Source: Blastocatellia bacterium UBA7656 (GTDB lineage Bacteria > Acidobacteriota > Blastocatellia > UBA7656). From it: a DNA stretch of 64,000 nt. Both the position numbers and the translations under genes were made by a program. Below the pieces are notes generated by a model, which made no database searches, was not told the origin of the DNA, and saw nothing but the letters and a program-made list of their open reading frames with translations. Where the stretch lies: positions 8,054 to 72,053 of the forward strand of contig DLHY01000084.1 in assembly GCA_002483445.1 (NCBI GenBank), written 5' to 3'. This document shows positions 24,682-33,097 of the stretch, piece by piece (positions within the stretch are counted from its first letter, which is position 1; every line of letters starts with the position of its first letter).

Positions 24682-27153
24682 ATGGACAAATTCTTTCAGG
24701 ACGTTCGGTATGCAGTAAGGATGATGCTCAAAAAGCCGGGGTTTGCGTTTGTGGCAATCACTGTGCTTGCTTTAGGCATAGGAGCTAACACTTCGATCTT
24801 CAGCGTGGTCAACAGCGTGTTGCTTCGCCCGCTGCCTTATGAAAATCCCGATCAGCTTGTCGTCATCAAATCCACGAACCTCGCCAGAGGCGCAATCGAT
24901 TTCGGCATCGCCACGCCTGATTTCCGCGAGTGGAGAAATCGCAACACGACCTTTCAGCAGATGGCCGCCTTCGCGACCACAAACTACAACATATCGGGCA
25001 GCGACGAGCCTGAACGAGTGGCGGGCGCGACTGTTTCCTCGAATCTGTTTTCGCTGCTCGGCGTCGCGCCCGCTCTTGGTCGCGCGTTCACGAGCGAAGA
25101 AGAAATTTTCGGCAACCATCGCGTCGCTTTGATAAGCGACGCTTTATGGCAGCGTCGCTTCAGCGCCGACCGCGGGATAATCGATCAGGCGGTGACAATC
25201 AACGGACGACCTTACATAGTCATCGGCGTCCTTCCTCGCGGGTTCTCCTATCCCAATTCGAATGTGGCCGTGTGGACGCCGCTTTCGATAGAACCGGGAA
25301 GCGAGAATGACACTCGCGGCAACTACTGGCTCAGCGTCATAGGACGACTCAAACCCGGAGTCCCACTCGCTCAGGCCGGAGCCGAGATGACTTCAATCGC
25401 GGAGAAGATCGATCAGGAAACCGATGGCATCGACGGCATGGGCGCAAGCGTCACCTCTCTGCGCGAAGAAACGGTCGGACAGGTCGAGACCGTCTTATGG
25501 GTGCTGCTTGCGGCTGTCGGTTTTGTGTTGCTCATAGCCTGCGCCAATGTCGCAAACCTCCTGCTTGCGCGTTCGGCTGCGCGTCAGAAAGAGATGGCCA
25601 TTCGATTATCGATGGGAGCGACTCGCTTGCAGATAGTTCGCCAGTTGCTCACGGAAAGTTTGTTGATGGGAATCGCCGGCGGCATGATCGGCGTGCTGAT
25701 TGCGATGTGGGGAGTCGATGTGTTAGTCAGTCTCAGCCCGCAGGATTTGCCGCGGCTTGCCGAGATCAAACCCGACGCCGCGGTGTTCGCCTTCACGCTG
25801 GCAGTTTCGATCATCACCGGAGCGATCTTCGGCATCGTGCCAGCCGTTCACGCATCGAAGACCGACATCAACTCTTTGCTCAAGGAAGGCGCTCGCGGAT
25901 CAACAGGCGCGCAGAGCAGCCTGACGCGCAACACCATCGTCGCGCTTGAGGTCGCATTTTCGCTGGTGCTGCTCGTAGGCGCGGGGCTTATGATGAACAG
26001 CTTCTTCCGCCTCACGCGAGTCGATCCGGGATTCAAAACGGAAAAGACGCTGACTATGCTCATCTCACTTCCCGCCGCCAGATATCCGGATGAGAAGCCT
26101 GAGCTTGCAATAGGATTTTTCGATCAACTCATCAGTCGCGCTCGCGCGCTTCCGGGAGTCGAATCCGCAGGCGCTACGACGAGCCTGCCGCTGACAAACA
26201 GCGGATGGGGCAAACTCTTCTGGGTCGAAGACCGTCCTCATCCGGCTTCAATCGATGAGGTGCCGATCATTCAATACAGTCAGGTCAGCGCGAATTATTT
26301 CCAGACGCTTTTCGTCCCGCTCGTCAAGGGTCGCTATTTCACGGAGCAGGATGGGCGCGACACCGCTCGCGTAGCCATCATCAACGAGACGCTGGCCAAT
26401 CAGATGTTCGGCGGAGAAGACCCGCTCGGCAAGCGAATACTGCCCGGAGTGCCTGAAGACATGGTTCCGCCGGGAATGCTGCCCGAAGGGTTTCGCTTCC
26501 CTCGCTTTACAGTGGTCGGCGTAGTGCGCGACGTGCAGAAGCAGGGAATAACGAGTCAGGTCAGACCTGAGATGTACATCCTTCACACTCAGAGCGCGAA
26601 GGAAGGCGTATCGAACGCGATGTATGTGGCCTTGCGCACGAGCGGCGATCCGATGAACCTTGTCGGCGCGATTCGCAGCGAAGTATTTTCGCTCGACAAG
26701 GAGCAGCCTATCGCTGAAGTAGCGACGATGGATCAACTCCTGGCGAATTCACTGGCGCAGTCCCGATTCGCCGCGCTGCTCTTAGGCATATTCGCCTCGG
26801 TTGCGTTGCTGCTTGCGTCAATAGGGATCTACGGCGTGATATCGTATTCGGTCGCTCAGCGCACACATGAGATAGGCATAAGAATGGCTCTGGGAGCCGG
26901 ATCCGGCGACATACTCCGACTCGTCATGGGTCAGGGCATACGGACGGTTTCGATAGGAGTGGCGCTTGGGCTTGGAGGAGCATTCGCGGCGACACGGCTG
27001 ATGGCCAACCTGCTCTACAAAGTGACGGCGACCGATCCCGTTACATTCGGGGCAATCACGCTGCTGCTCTCTGCCGTGGCTCTTGCGGCGTGCTACATCC
27101 CTGCTCGGCGGGCGATGAAGGTCGCGCCAGTAGTCGCGCTTCGATTCGAATGA
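24682..27153 (+). CDS. ADOP-family permease 5
   Basis: 823 residues starting MDKFFQDVRYAVRMMLKKPG; an ATG two codons earlier (24676) is an alternative, since AAGGG inside H5 could serve either. TM1 is LALGIGANTSIFSVVNSVLL. It is the longest of the nine because the second periplasmic domain has an extra proline-rich loop (LPGVPEDMVPPGMLPEGFRF) before the VVGVVRDVQ strand. Ends RRAMKVAPVVALRFE, a divergent form of the usual D-P-M-V-A-L-R. Only 16 bp separate it from ADOP6, so these two are certainly one transcript. Confidence 0.87.
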   Translation: MDKFFQDVRYAVRMMLKKPGFAFVAITVLALGIGANTSIFSVVNSVLLRPLPYENPDQLVVIKSTNLARGAIDFGIATPDFREWRNRNTTFQQMAAFATTNYNISGSDEPERVAGATVSSNLFSLLGVAPALGRAFTSEEEIFGNHRVALISDALWQRRFSADRGIIDQAVTINGRPYIVIGVLPRGFSYPNSNVAVWTPLSIEPGSENDTRGNYWLSVIGRLKPGVPLAQAGAEMTSIAEKIDQETDGIDGMGASVTSLREETVGQVETVLWVLLAAVGFVLLIACANVANLLLARSAARQKEMAIRLSMGATRLQIVRQLLTESLLMGIAGGMIGVLIAMWGVDVLVSLSPQDLPRLAEIKPDAAVFAFTLAVSIITGAIFGIVPAVHASKTDINSLLKEGARGSTGAQSSLTRNTIVALEVAFSLVLLVGAGLMMNSFFRLTRVDPGFKTEKTLTMLISLPAARYPDEKPELAIGFFDQLISRARALPGVESAGATTSLPLTNSGWGKLFWVEDRPHPASIDEVPIIQYSQVSANYFQTLFVPLVKGRYFTEQDGRDTARVAIINETLANQMFGGEDPLGKRILPGVPEDMVPPGMLPEGFRFPRFTVVGVVRDVQKQGITSQVRPEMYILHTQSAKEGVSNAMYVALRTSGDPMNLVGAIRSEVFSLDKEQPIAEVATMDQLLANSLAQSRFAALLLGIFASVALLLASIGIYGVISYSVAQRTHEIGIRMALGAGSGDILRLVMGQGIRTVSIGVALGLGGAFAATRLMANLLYKVTATDPVTFGAITLLLSAVALAACYIPARRAMKVAPVVALRFE

Positions 27154-27169
27154 CCTGAAAGGAGACGTT

Positions 27170-29590
27170 ATGCAGACACTGCTGCAAGACCTGCGCTATG
27201 GAATACGAATATTGTCGAAGAATCCGGGCTTCACTTTTGTTGTAGTCGTGACGCTGGCCTTAGGCATCGGCATCAACACCGCGGTTTTCAGTGTTGCCGA
27301 CGCAGTGTTGTTCCGCCCGCTGCCATTTGCCGAGCCGCAGCAGTTAGTGGAAATCTGGCAGCAACAGCCCGGTAGTGACAGCGCCTATCCGTTGCGATGG
27401 GAGGCGTTTCAGCAATGGCGCGAACAGATGGAGGTCTTCGAGCGCGTCGAAGCCTACAGCCCGCGCGGTTTCACGCTGACCGGGGGGAAAGAGCCTGAGA
27501 CTATAGCTGCGCCAGCGGTGAGTCCGGGATTGTTTGAGATGCTCGGCGTCTCCCCGCAACTGGGGAGGCTATTCCAGCCCGAAGATGCGCAACCGGGGCG
27601 AGTGATTTTGATCAGCGACGTTTTCTGGCATCGTTATTTTGGCGGCGACCCCGATGTTATTGGCAAGACGTTGTCGCTCGATGACCAGCTTTACACGGTG
27701 GTGGGCGTGATGCCGCCGAAATTCAAATTCCCTTATGGCAAGTTTGAACTATGGGTTCCGCTGGCGTTGACGCCACTAAACGAAATGAAGCAGCCCAATC
27801 GGTTTACGGCTGTGGCACGAGTGCGCGCCGACGTTTCATTAGCCGCAGCGCAAAGCCGACTCGATACGATTTCTGCCCAACTCAGCAATGACAAACCCGA
27901 TCCGAAGGGGTGGGGCGTACAGTTGAAGGCTCTGGAATCAAGACGGGCCAACTCAGGGCCGCGGCGCGCTTTGCTGGCGCTGCTGGGCGCGGTCGCTCTG
28001 GTTATGCTGCTGGCGTGCGCGAACGCGGCCAATCTGCTTTTGTCGCGCGCAGCAATGCGGCGGGGCGAAGTGGCGATTCGGCTGGCGCTGGGCGCGGGTC
28101 GCTGGCGGTTGCTGCGCCAATTGCTGACCGAAAGCACATCGCTGGCATTACTGTCTGGAGCCGCCGGTCTGTTGCTGGCGTGGTGGGGAATTGATCTGCT
28201 GACTCAACTCGTGCCGGATGAACTGACCTTTCTGAGCATCAACGAAATCAATCTCGATCAGCGCGTGCTGCTTTTCACTCTGGCGCTTTCGCTCCTCACA
28301 GGCGTCGCCTGCGGACTCTTGCCCGCGCTCAAAAGCACGCGCCCGGATTTACAGCAGGCGCTTAAAGGCGCGAGCAAAGCCGCAACGGCGGATCGCGGAC
28401 ATAATCGCCTGCGCCGTGGGCTGGTAGTCGTCGAGATCGCCTTATCTCTGGTGCTGCTTGTCGGCGCGGGACTGATGATGCGCACCTTTCTGCGCCTGAG
28501 CAGCGTAGAGCCGGGTTTCGATCCGAACAATATGATCGCCGCCACACTCTCACTGCCGCAACAACGCTATCAAACGCTGGCGCAGGAAGTAGACTTCTTC
28601 GAACAACTCAAGACTCGATTGCTTGCTACTGCCGGCGTCGAAGAGGTCACGTTTGCAGGGGGCGTGCCTCCGCAGGGAGGAGGCATCGCCTTCGATATGG
28701 ATGTGGAAATCGAAGGCCGCTCGCCAGAGCCTTTCGATTCGAAGCAGGTGCTTCCTTTCAGCCACGTCGATCCGAACTACTTTCAGACGATGCGGATTCG
28801 GCTCCTCGGAGGCCGCACCTTCGGCCCGGAAGACACGCCCACAGCGCCGCCAGTGATGATCATAAACGAAGTGATGGCGCGTCATTACTGGCCCAACGGT
28901 GATCCAATCGGCCAGCGATTGCGTTTCAGCAAAACCGGGAAGTGGTGTACCGTCGTCGGCGTGACGGGAGATGTCAATCTCGGTAAGCCCGGTATCGGCT
29001 ATAGCACGATGGAAATCTATTACCCCTGGAGCCAGGAAACGCGGCGCAGCGGGCAACGCACGCTGATCGCGCGCACGACCGAGGAGGCGGATAAGCTGAT
29101 CCCGGCAGTCAAAGACGGCATCTGGGCGATTGACAAAGATCAACCCATTTATCGGATCAACACGGTCGAGGCGCTGTTGAGTGACGCGCTGGCCGAGCCG
29201 CGTTTTTATCTGTTGCTGCTTGGCGTCTTTGCAGGCATCACACTGCTGCTGGTTTCGCTGGGCATTTACGGCGTAGTGTCCTACCTGGTCAGCCAGCGCC
29301 GCCATGAAATCGGCATTCGCATCGCGCTCGGAGCGCAGACGAGCGACGTGTTGAAGCTCGTACTCGGAGACGGGCTGTTGCTCACCCTCATCGGCATCGG
29401 CATCGGCACGCTGACGACGCTTGCGCTGGGGCGCTGGATCAGGAACCTGCTTTACGAACAGAGCGCGACTGATCCGCTGACCTTTACGCTGATTGCGTTG
29501 CTGCTTGCCGCGCTGACGATGCTGGCCTGCTGGGTTCCGGCGCGGCGCACGACGAAAGTCGATCCTACGGTTGCGCTCAGGTATGAGTGA
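27170..29590 (+). CDS. ADOP-family permease 6 (compositionally distinct)
   Basis: 806 residues starting MQTLLQDLRYGIRILSKNPG, with AAAGGAG 6 bp before the ATG. TM1 is LALGIGINTAVFSVADAVLF. Domain order is normal, ending RRTTKVDPTVALRYE. Codon choice differs visibly from its neighbours: conserved segments written GAGATAGGCATA in others read GAAATCGGCATT here, isoleucine ATA is rare, and leucine is mostly CTG. This suggests a more recent arrival or a separate paralogue lineage. It sits inside the second permease unit without its own visible promoter. Confidence 0.86.
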   Translation: MQTLLQDLRYGIRILSKNPGFTFVVVVTLALGIGINTAVFSVADAVLFRPLPFAEPQQLVEIWQQQPGSDSAYPLRWEAFQQWREQMEVFERVEAYSPRGFTLTGGKEPETIAAPAVSPGLFEMLGVSPQLGRLFQPEDAQPGRVILISDVFWHRYFGGDPDVIGKTLSLDDQLYTVVGVMPPKFKFPYGKFELWVPLALTPLNEMKQPNRFTAVARVRADVSLAAAQSRLDTISAQLSNDKPDPKGWGVQLKALESRRANSGPRRALLALLGAVALVMLLACANAANLLLSRAAMRRGEVAIRLALGAGRWRLLRQLLTESTSLALLSGAAGLLLAWWGIDLLTQLVPDELTFLSINEINLDQRVLLFTLALSLLTGVACGLLPALKSTRPDLQQALKGASKAATADRGHNRLRRGLVVVEIALSLVLLVGAGLMMRTFLRLSSVEPGFDPNNMIAATLSLPQQRYQTLAQEVDFFEQLKTRLLATAGVEEVTFAGGVPPQGGGIAFDMDVEIEGRSPEPFDSKQVLPFSHVDPNYFQTMRIRLLGGRTFGPEDTPTAPPVMIINEVMARHYWPNGDPIGQRLRFSKTGKWCTVVGVTGDVNLGKPGIGYSTMEIYYPWSQETRRSGQRTLIARTTEEADKLIPAVKDGIWAIDKDQPIYRINTVEALLSDALAEPRFYLLLLGVFAGITLLLVSLGIYGVVSYLVSQRRHEIGIRIALGAQTSDVLKLVLGDGLLLTLIGIGIGTLTTLALGRWIRNLLYEQSATDPLTFTLIALLLAALTMLACWVPARRTTKVDPTVALRYE

Positions 29591-29667
29591 GCCGTCGGAG
29601 GGGAGATTGAAACATCGGGAATGTCTCAGCGTAATACATACGTATAATTCATGAGGGGAGGGTTCTC

Positions 29668-32094
29668 ATGAGCAATCTTCTGAAAGACCTGAGATACGCG
29701 ATCAGGACGTTGATTCGCAAACCCGGTTTCACCGCTGTTGCCGTCATCACTCTTGCGCTGGGCATCGGAACCAATACGGCGATCTTCAGTTTCGTAAACA
29801 CGTTTCTTCTCCGTCCGCTGCCGTTCAGACAGCCGGATCAACTGGTTCATCTCTGGGGAACTGATCGAAGGCAGGATGAGGATACGCTTCGCGTTTCGCT
29901 CGCGAACTATCAGGACTGGAAAAGGCTCAACAACTCTTTCAGCGATCTGGCCGCCTTCAACTACACAGGAGAAGACCTGACCGGCGGACAGGAACCAGAG
30001 CGCATCAGTGCCGGTCGTGTTTCGGCAAATGCCTTCGATCTGCTCGGCGTTCAACCTCTGCTGGGCCGCGGTTTTCTTCCGGGAGAAGATCAGCCCGGAA
30101 GCGCGCAGGTCGTCGTCCTGGGCCATAAATTCTGGCAGAATCGCTTCGCCTCCGATTCAAATATTCCGGGCCGCACGATAAACATCAACGACAGCGTGTA
30201 CACGATTGTCGGAGTGATGCCGCCTGACTTCGTGTTTCCTCTGCCTGTGACTGAAATCTGGATTCCGCATGTACTCGATCCTGCAAAATCAGGCCGCGAG
30301 GTTCAATACCTCCAGGTCATGGGACGCCTCAAACGGGGCGTGACGCGCGAGCAGGCACAGGCGGAGATGGCTGCCATTGCCGCGCAGCTTGAAGTTGCTT
30401 ACCCTAAGGAAAACGAAGAAGTCGGAATCAACATAGTCCCGCTTCAATCGGCGCTCAATTTCGCATACGACATATTGAAGCCGATGTCGATCATACTTTT
30501 CCTGGCCGTCGGGCTGGTGTTGCTGATAGCCTGCGCCAACGTCGCAAACCTCCTGCTTGCTCGCGCTCTGGGGAGAACGAGAGAGATGGCCATTCGCGCC
30601 GCGCTCGGCGCAGGGCGATTACGGCTTGTAAGGCAGTTGCTCACCGAAAGCTTTCTGATCTCGCTCGGCGGCGGCGCAGTGGGCGTATTGCTCGCGGCCT
30701 GGATGGCCGGGGGAATCGAGAGAACGATTCCTCTCGAAATATATCGCGCGGGGAAAATCTCGGTCGATCCCCCCGCGCTCGTTTTTACTCTGGGCATCTG
30801 CCTGCTGACCGCTCTGATTTTCGGGCTGGCTCCCGCGTTGCAATCTTCGAGGCTCAATCTCACCGAGTCGTTGAAAGAAGGAAGCAACGCAAGCGGGACT
30901 GGATTCAAACGTCGCAGGCTTCAAAGCGCGCTCGTCGTCGGGCAGATGGCTCTGAGCCTCGCGTTGCTCGTGGGAGCGGGGTTGATGATTCGGAGCCTCT
31001 TCGAACTTCAGCGAGTAGATACGGGATTTGGCGCGGATTCGGCGCTCACGATGACGCTGGTTTTGCCTGAGAGGAAATATGCAGAGAATGAACAGAAGGT
31101 CGCGTTTCATCGGCGGGTGATCGAAGAGGCGCGTCGATTGCCCGGAGTCGAGTCGGCGGCGACGGTCGATTATCTTCCGCTCAATCACGAATACGCCATC
31201 GCCGAATTCAACATCGAAGGGCGCGAGCCGGGTTCTTCGGAAAAAGCTCTTACAGCCAATGCGCTCTCGATCAGCCCCGACTATTTCAGCGCGATGGGCA
31301 TTTCGATTCTCAACGGGCGAGCATTCGCCGATTATGACGATGCAAAGAGTCAGAAGGTCGCGATAATCAACGAATCAATGGCCAGCCGGTTCTTCCCCGA
31401 TTCCGATTCGGTGGGCAGAAGTTTGATCATCAAGAGCAAGAACAAACAGGATCAGGCGGCAACGATCATCGGAGTGGTCGGCAACACGCGACAGGTGGAA
31501 CTCGCAGAAGGATTTCAGCCGCAGATATATCTGTCCCAGTATCAATCGCCCAAGCGATACTTCAGACTCATCATAAGAACGGAAGGCGATCCTTCAACAA
31601 TTGCTTCGACCGCGCGTCGGGCAGTATGGGAGGTCGATGGAAGCCTTCCAATAGCCGAAGTAAAGACTTTCAAGGCGGTGGTCGAAGAATTTCTCCTGCC
31701 GCAGCGGACGCTGGCTGTGACGATGCTGTTTCTCGCAGCAGGCGCTTTGATTCTGGCGATGGCCGGAATTTACGGCGTGATGAGTTATTTCGTCAGCCGT
31801 CGCACGCGTGAGATAGGCATTCGCATGGCGCTCGGGGCGCAGAGCAGCGACGTGATACGGATGGTGATGCGTCAGGGTTTGAGGCTCTCGCTTGCAGGCG
31901 TGGCCGCAGGTATCGCGATAGCTTTCCTGTTGGCAAAGGTGATGTCAGGTATGCTTTACGGCGTGAGCGTGACTGACCCTGTGACATTTGCCGGAGTCTC
32001 TCTTCTGCTCGCTGGAGTCGCAATGCTTGCCTGCTACATTCCAGCGCGGCGCGCGACGAAGGTCGATCCTACGGTTGCGCTCAGGTATGAGTAG
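29668..32094 (+). CDS. ADOP-family permease 7
   Basis: 808 residues starting MSNLLKDLRYAIRTLIRKPG, with GGGAGGG before the ATG. TM1 has LALGIGTNTAIFSFVNTFLL; central helices begin PMSIILFLAVGLVLLIACANV; the C-terminus is RRATKVDPTVALRYE, like ADOP6. A TATAAT hexamer occurs at 29642-29647 in the 77-bp gap after ADOP6 but has no matching -35, so separate transcription is uncertain. The gene ends against element H6 and converges on the alkylation repair gene, so it closes the second unit. Confidence 0.87.
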   Translation: MSNLLKDLRYAIRTLIRKPGFTAVAVITLALGIGTNTAIFSFVNTFLLRPLPFRQPDQLVHLWGTDRRQDEDTLRVSLANYQDWKRLNNSFSDLAAFNYTGEDLTGGQEPERISAGRVSANAFDLLGVQPLLGRGFLPGEDQPGSAQVVVLGHKFWQNRFASDSNIPGRTININDSVYTIVGVMPPDFVFPLPVTEIWIPHVLDPAKSGREVQYLQVMGRLKRGVTREQAQAEMAAIAAQLEVAYPKENEEVGINIVPLQSALNFAYDILKPMSIILFLAVGLVLLIACANVANLLLARALGRTREMAIRAALGAGRLRLVRQLLTESFLISLGGGAVGVLLAAWMAGGIERTIPLEIYRAGKISVDPPALVFTLGICLLTALIFGLAPALQSSRLNLTESLKEGSNASGTGFKRRRLQSALVVGQMALSLALLVGAGLMIRSLFELQRVDTGFGADSALTMTLVLPERKYAENEQKVAFHRRVIEEARRLPGVESAATVDYLPLNHEYAIAEFNIEGREPGSSEKALTANALSISPDYFSAMGISILNGRAFADYDDAKSQKVAIINESMASRFFPDSDSVGRSLIIKSKNKQDQAATIIGVVGNTRQVELAEGFQPQIYLSQYQSPKRYFRLIIRTEGDPSTIASTARRAVWEVDGSLPIAEVKTFKAVVEEFLLPQRTLAVTMLFLAAGALILAMAGIYGVMSYFVSRRTREIGIRMALGAQSSDVIRMVMRQGLRLSLAGVAAGIAIAFLLAKVMSGMLYGVSVTDPVTFAGVSLLLAGVAMLACYIPARRATKVDPTVALRYE

Positions 32095-32175
32095 TTTTCA
32101 GTTTTCAGTTGCCGGACTTCAGGTTCCTCTCTGAAATCCAAAAGCTGAAAACTGAAAACTGAAAACTGAAAACTG
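32094..32175. repeat. Heptamer inverted-repeat element H6 (TTTTCAG family)
   Basis: It begins on the last base of the ADOP7 stop codon with two TTTTCAG units, has a unique core (TTGCCGGACTTCAGGTTCC) and ends with four GAAAACT units exactly at the stop codon of the converging alkylation repair gene. It thus fills the whole gap between two convergent genes. Confidence 0.88.
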
Positions 32176-32850
32176 TTATCGCTTTTTCTTTCTCGATGCC
32201 GCTTTGCGGATGTAGTCAGCCGCGTCGGGCGTCTTGCAGCCGGTCTCTCCGTGATCGACTTCCACTCGGCCTATGCGCGCGGCTGCGGCGAGCGCCTTTT
32301 TTTCGAGCCGCGCGTTTCGCATACCTATACTGATGAGCGCGGTGTTCATCGCGTCGCGGACGCGATTTTTAGCCGTGTGAATTCGGCTCTCGATCATCTC
32401 AAGCTGATTTTCAAAATACTCATCCGCCAACCCGTCGTCGCGCATAGCTAGGACGCCCGCGATCAACCATCCGGCCCGGCCTGTCCATTCTGATTTCGAT
32501 TTCGTCCATCGCTCCATTTTCTTTCGGGCGAGCGGCGAGAGGGCGGCGAGTCGGGCGAATGCGCCTGTCACGACGTAGTCGTTCAAGTCCTTCGACCAGC
32601 TTTCAATCTCTCGATCAGTCATCGCGGCAGGATCAGCGATCATCGTCGCAAGAATCCTCGCGTCGTGATTGCCCGTAGTCCATAGCTTTCGGGCCAGTTC
32701 CGTATCGACTTTGATTTTCTTTCTGAGTTTTTCCAGGTTGGCGTAGCTCACGCCGAACATTTCATCCGTTACGCCGTGGCGGCGATAGATTTTTCGGTTC
32801 TGTTCCGTCCCAAGAGCTTTGAGTTCCGAAAGGATTTCTTTTTCAGTCAT
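32176..32850 (-). CDS. DNA alkylation repair protein (AlkD-like HEAT-repeat family)
   Basis: 224 residues. The start MTEKEILSELKALGTEQNRK and YRRHGVTDEMFGVSYANL are typical of the COG4912 family, as are LWTTGNHDARILATMIAD and SEWTGRAGWLIAGVLAMRD. These HEAT-like proteins bind DNA and in AlkD remove alkylated bases. Predicted cytosolic; a Lys/Arg-rich end (RKAASRKKKR) could aid DNA binding. GGGGAG precedes the ATG by about 10 bp. It is the only gene breaking the permease array here and appears unrelated in function. The acidic catalytic position of AlkD cannot be placed with certainty by eye. Confidence 0.82.
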   Translation of the reverse strand: MTEKEILSELKALGTEQNRKIYRRHGVTDEMFGVSYANLEKLRKKIKVDTELARKLWTTGNHDARILATMIADPAAMTDREIESWSKDLNDYVVTGAFARLAALSPLARKKMERWTKSKSEWTGRAGWLIAGVLAMRDDGLADEYFENQLEMIESRIHTAKNRVRDAMNTALISIGMRNARLEKKALAAAARIGRVEVDHGETGCKTPDAADYIRKAASRKKKR

Positions 32851-32945
32851 CAGACAGGTCTCCCCTTGATTGATTCATCGACGAGTCGGGGATTGGGCAA
32901 TTGTGCCAGCCATCAGGCAGGCAGTCAACGATGCGCCGAATTGAT

Positions 32946-32975
32946 CGCTTGTGGGAATGCTCTTTCCCATAAGCG
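32946..32975. promoter_or_regulatory. Candidate activator site (UAS) for ADOP8-9
   Basis: CGCTTGTGGGA-N8-TCCCATAAGCG is the best of the three sites (10/11 match between arms). Its TCCC core lies 75 bp before the sigma-54-like element. It sits between the divergent alkylation repair gene and ADOP8. Confidence 0.65.
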
Positions 32976-33040
32976 AACATTCGCGGTCTCGCTTCATAGA
33001 TTCAAATCGGGCGATTCAACAATTTAGAAACTCACCTCTA

Positions 33041-33055
33041 TGGCACAGCGTTTGG
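33041..33055 (+). promoter_or_regulatory. Sigma-54-type promoter of ADOP8
   Basis: TGGCACAGCGTTTGG keeps TGGCAC-N5-TTG but departs from TTGC at the last base. The ADOP8 ATG begins 57 bp after its first base, matching the other two promoters. Confidence 0.55.
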
Positions 33056-33097
33056 CTATACTCTCCTGGACTTATGTCATAAATTTCGGAGGATGTG

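Noticed and set aside
32094..32175. TTTTCAG inverted repeats considered as intrinsic terminators
   Set aside because: Arms could pair, but some copies lie between co-oriented permease genes or inside a coding sequence, and no T-tract follows, so terminator is not the shared role.
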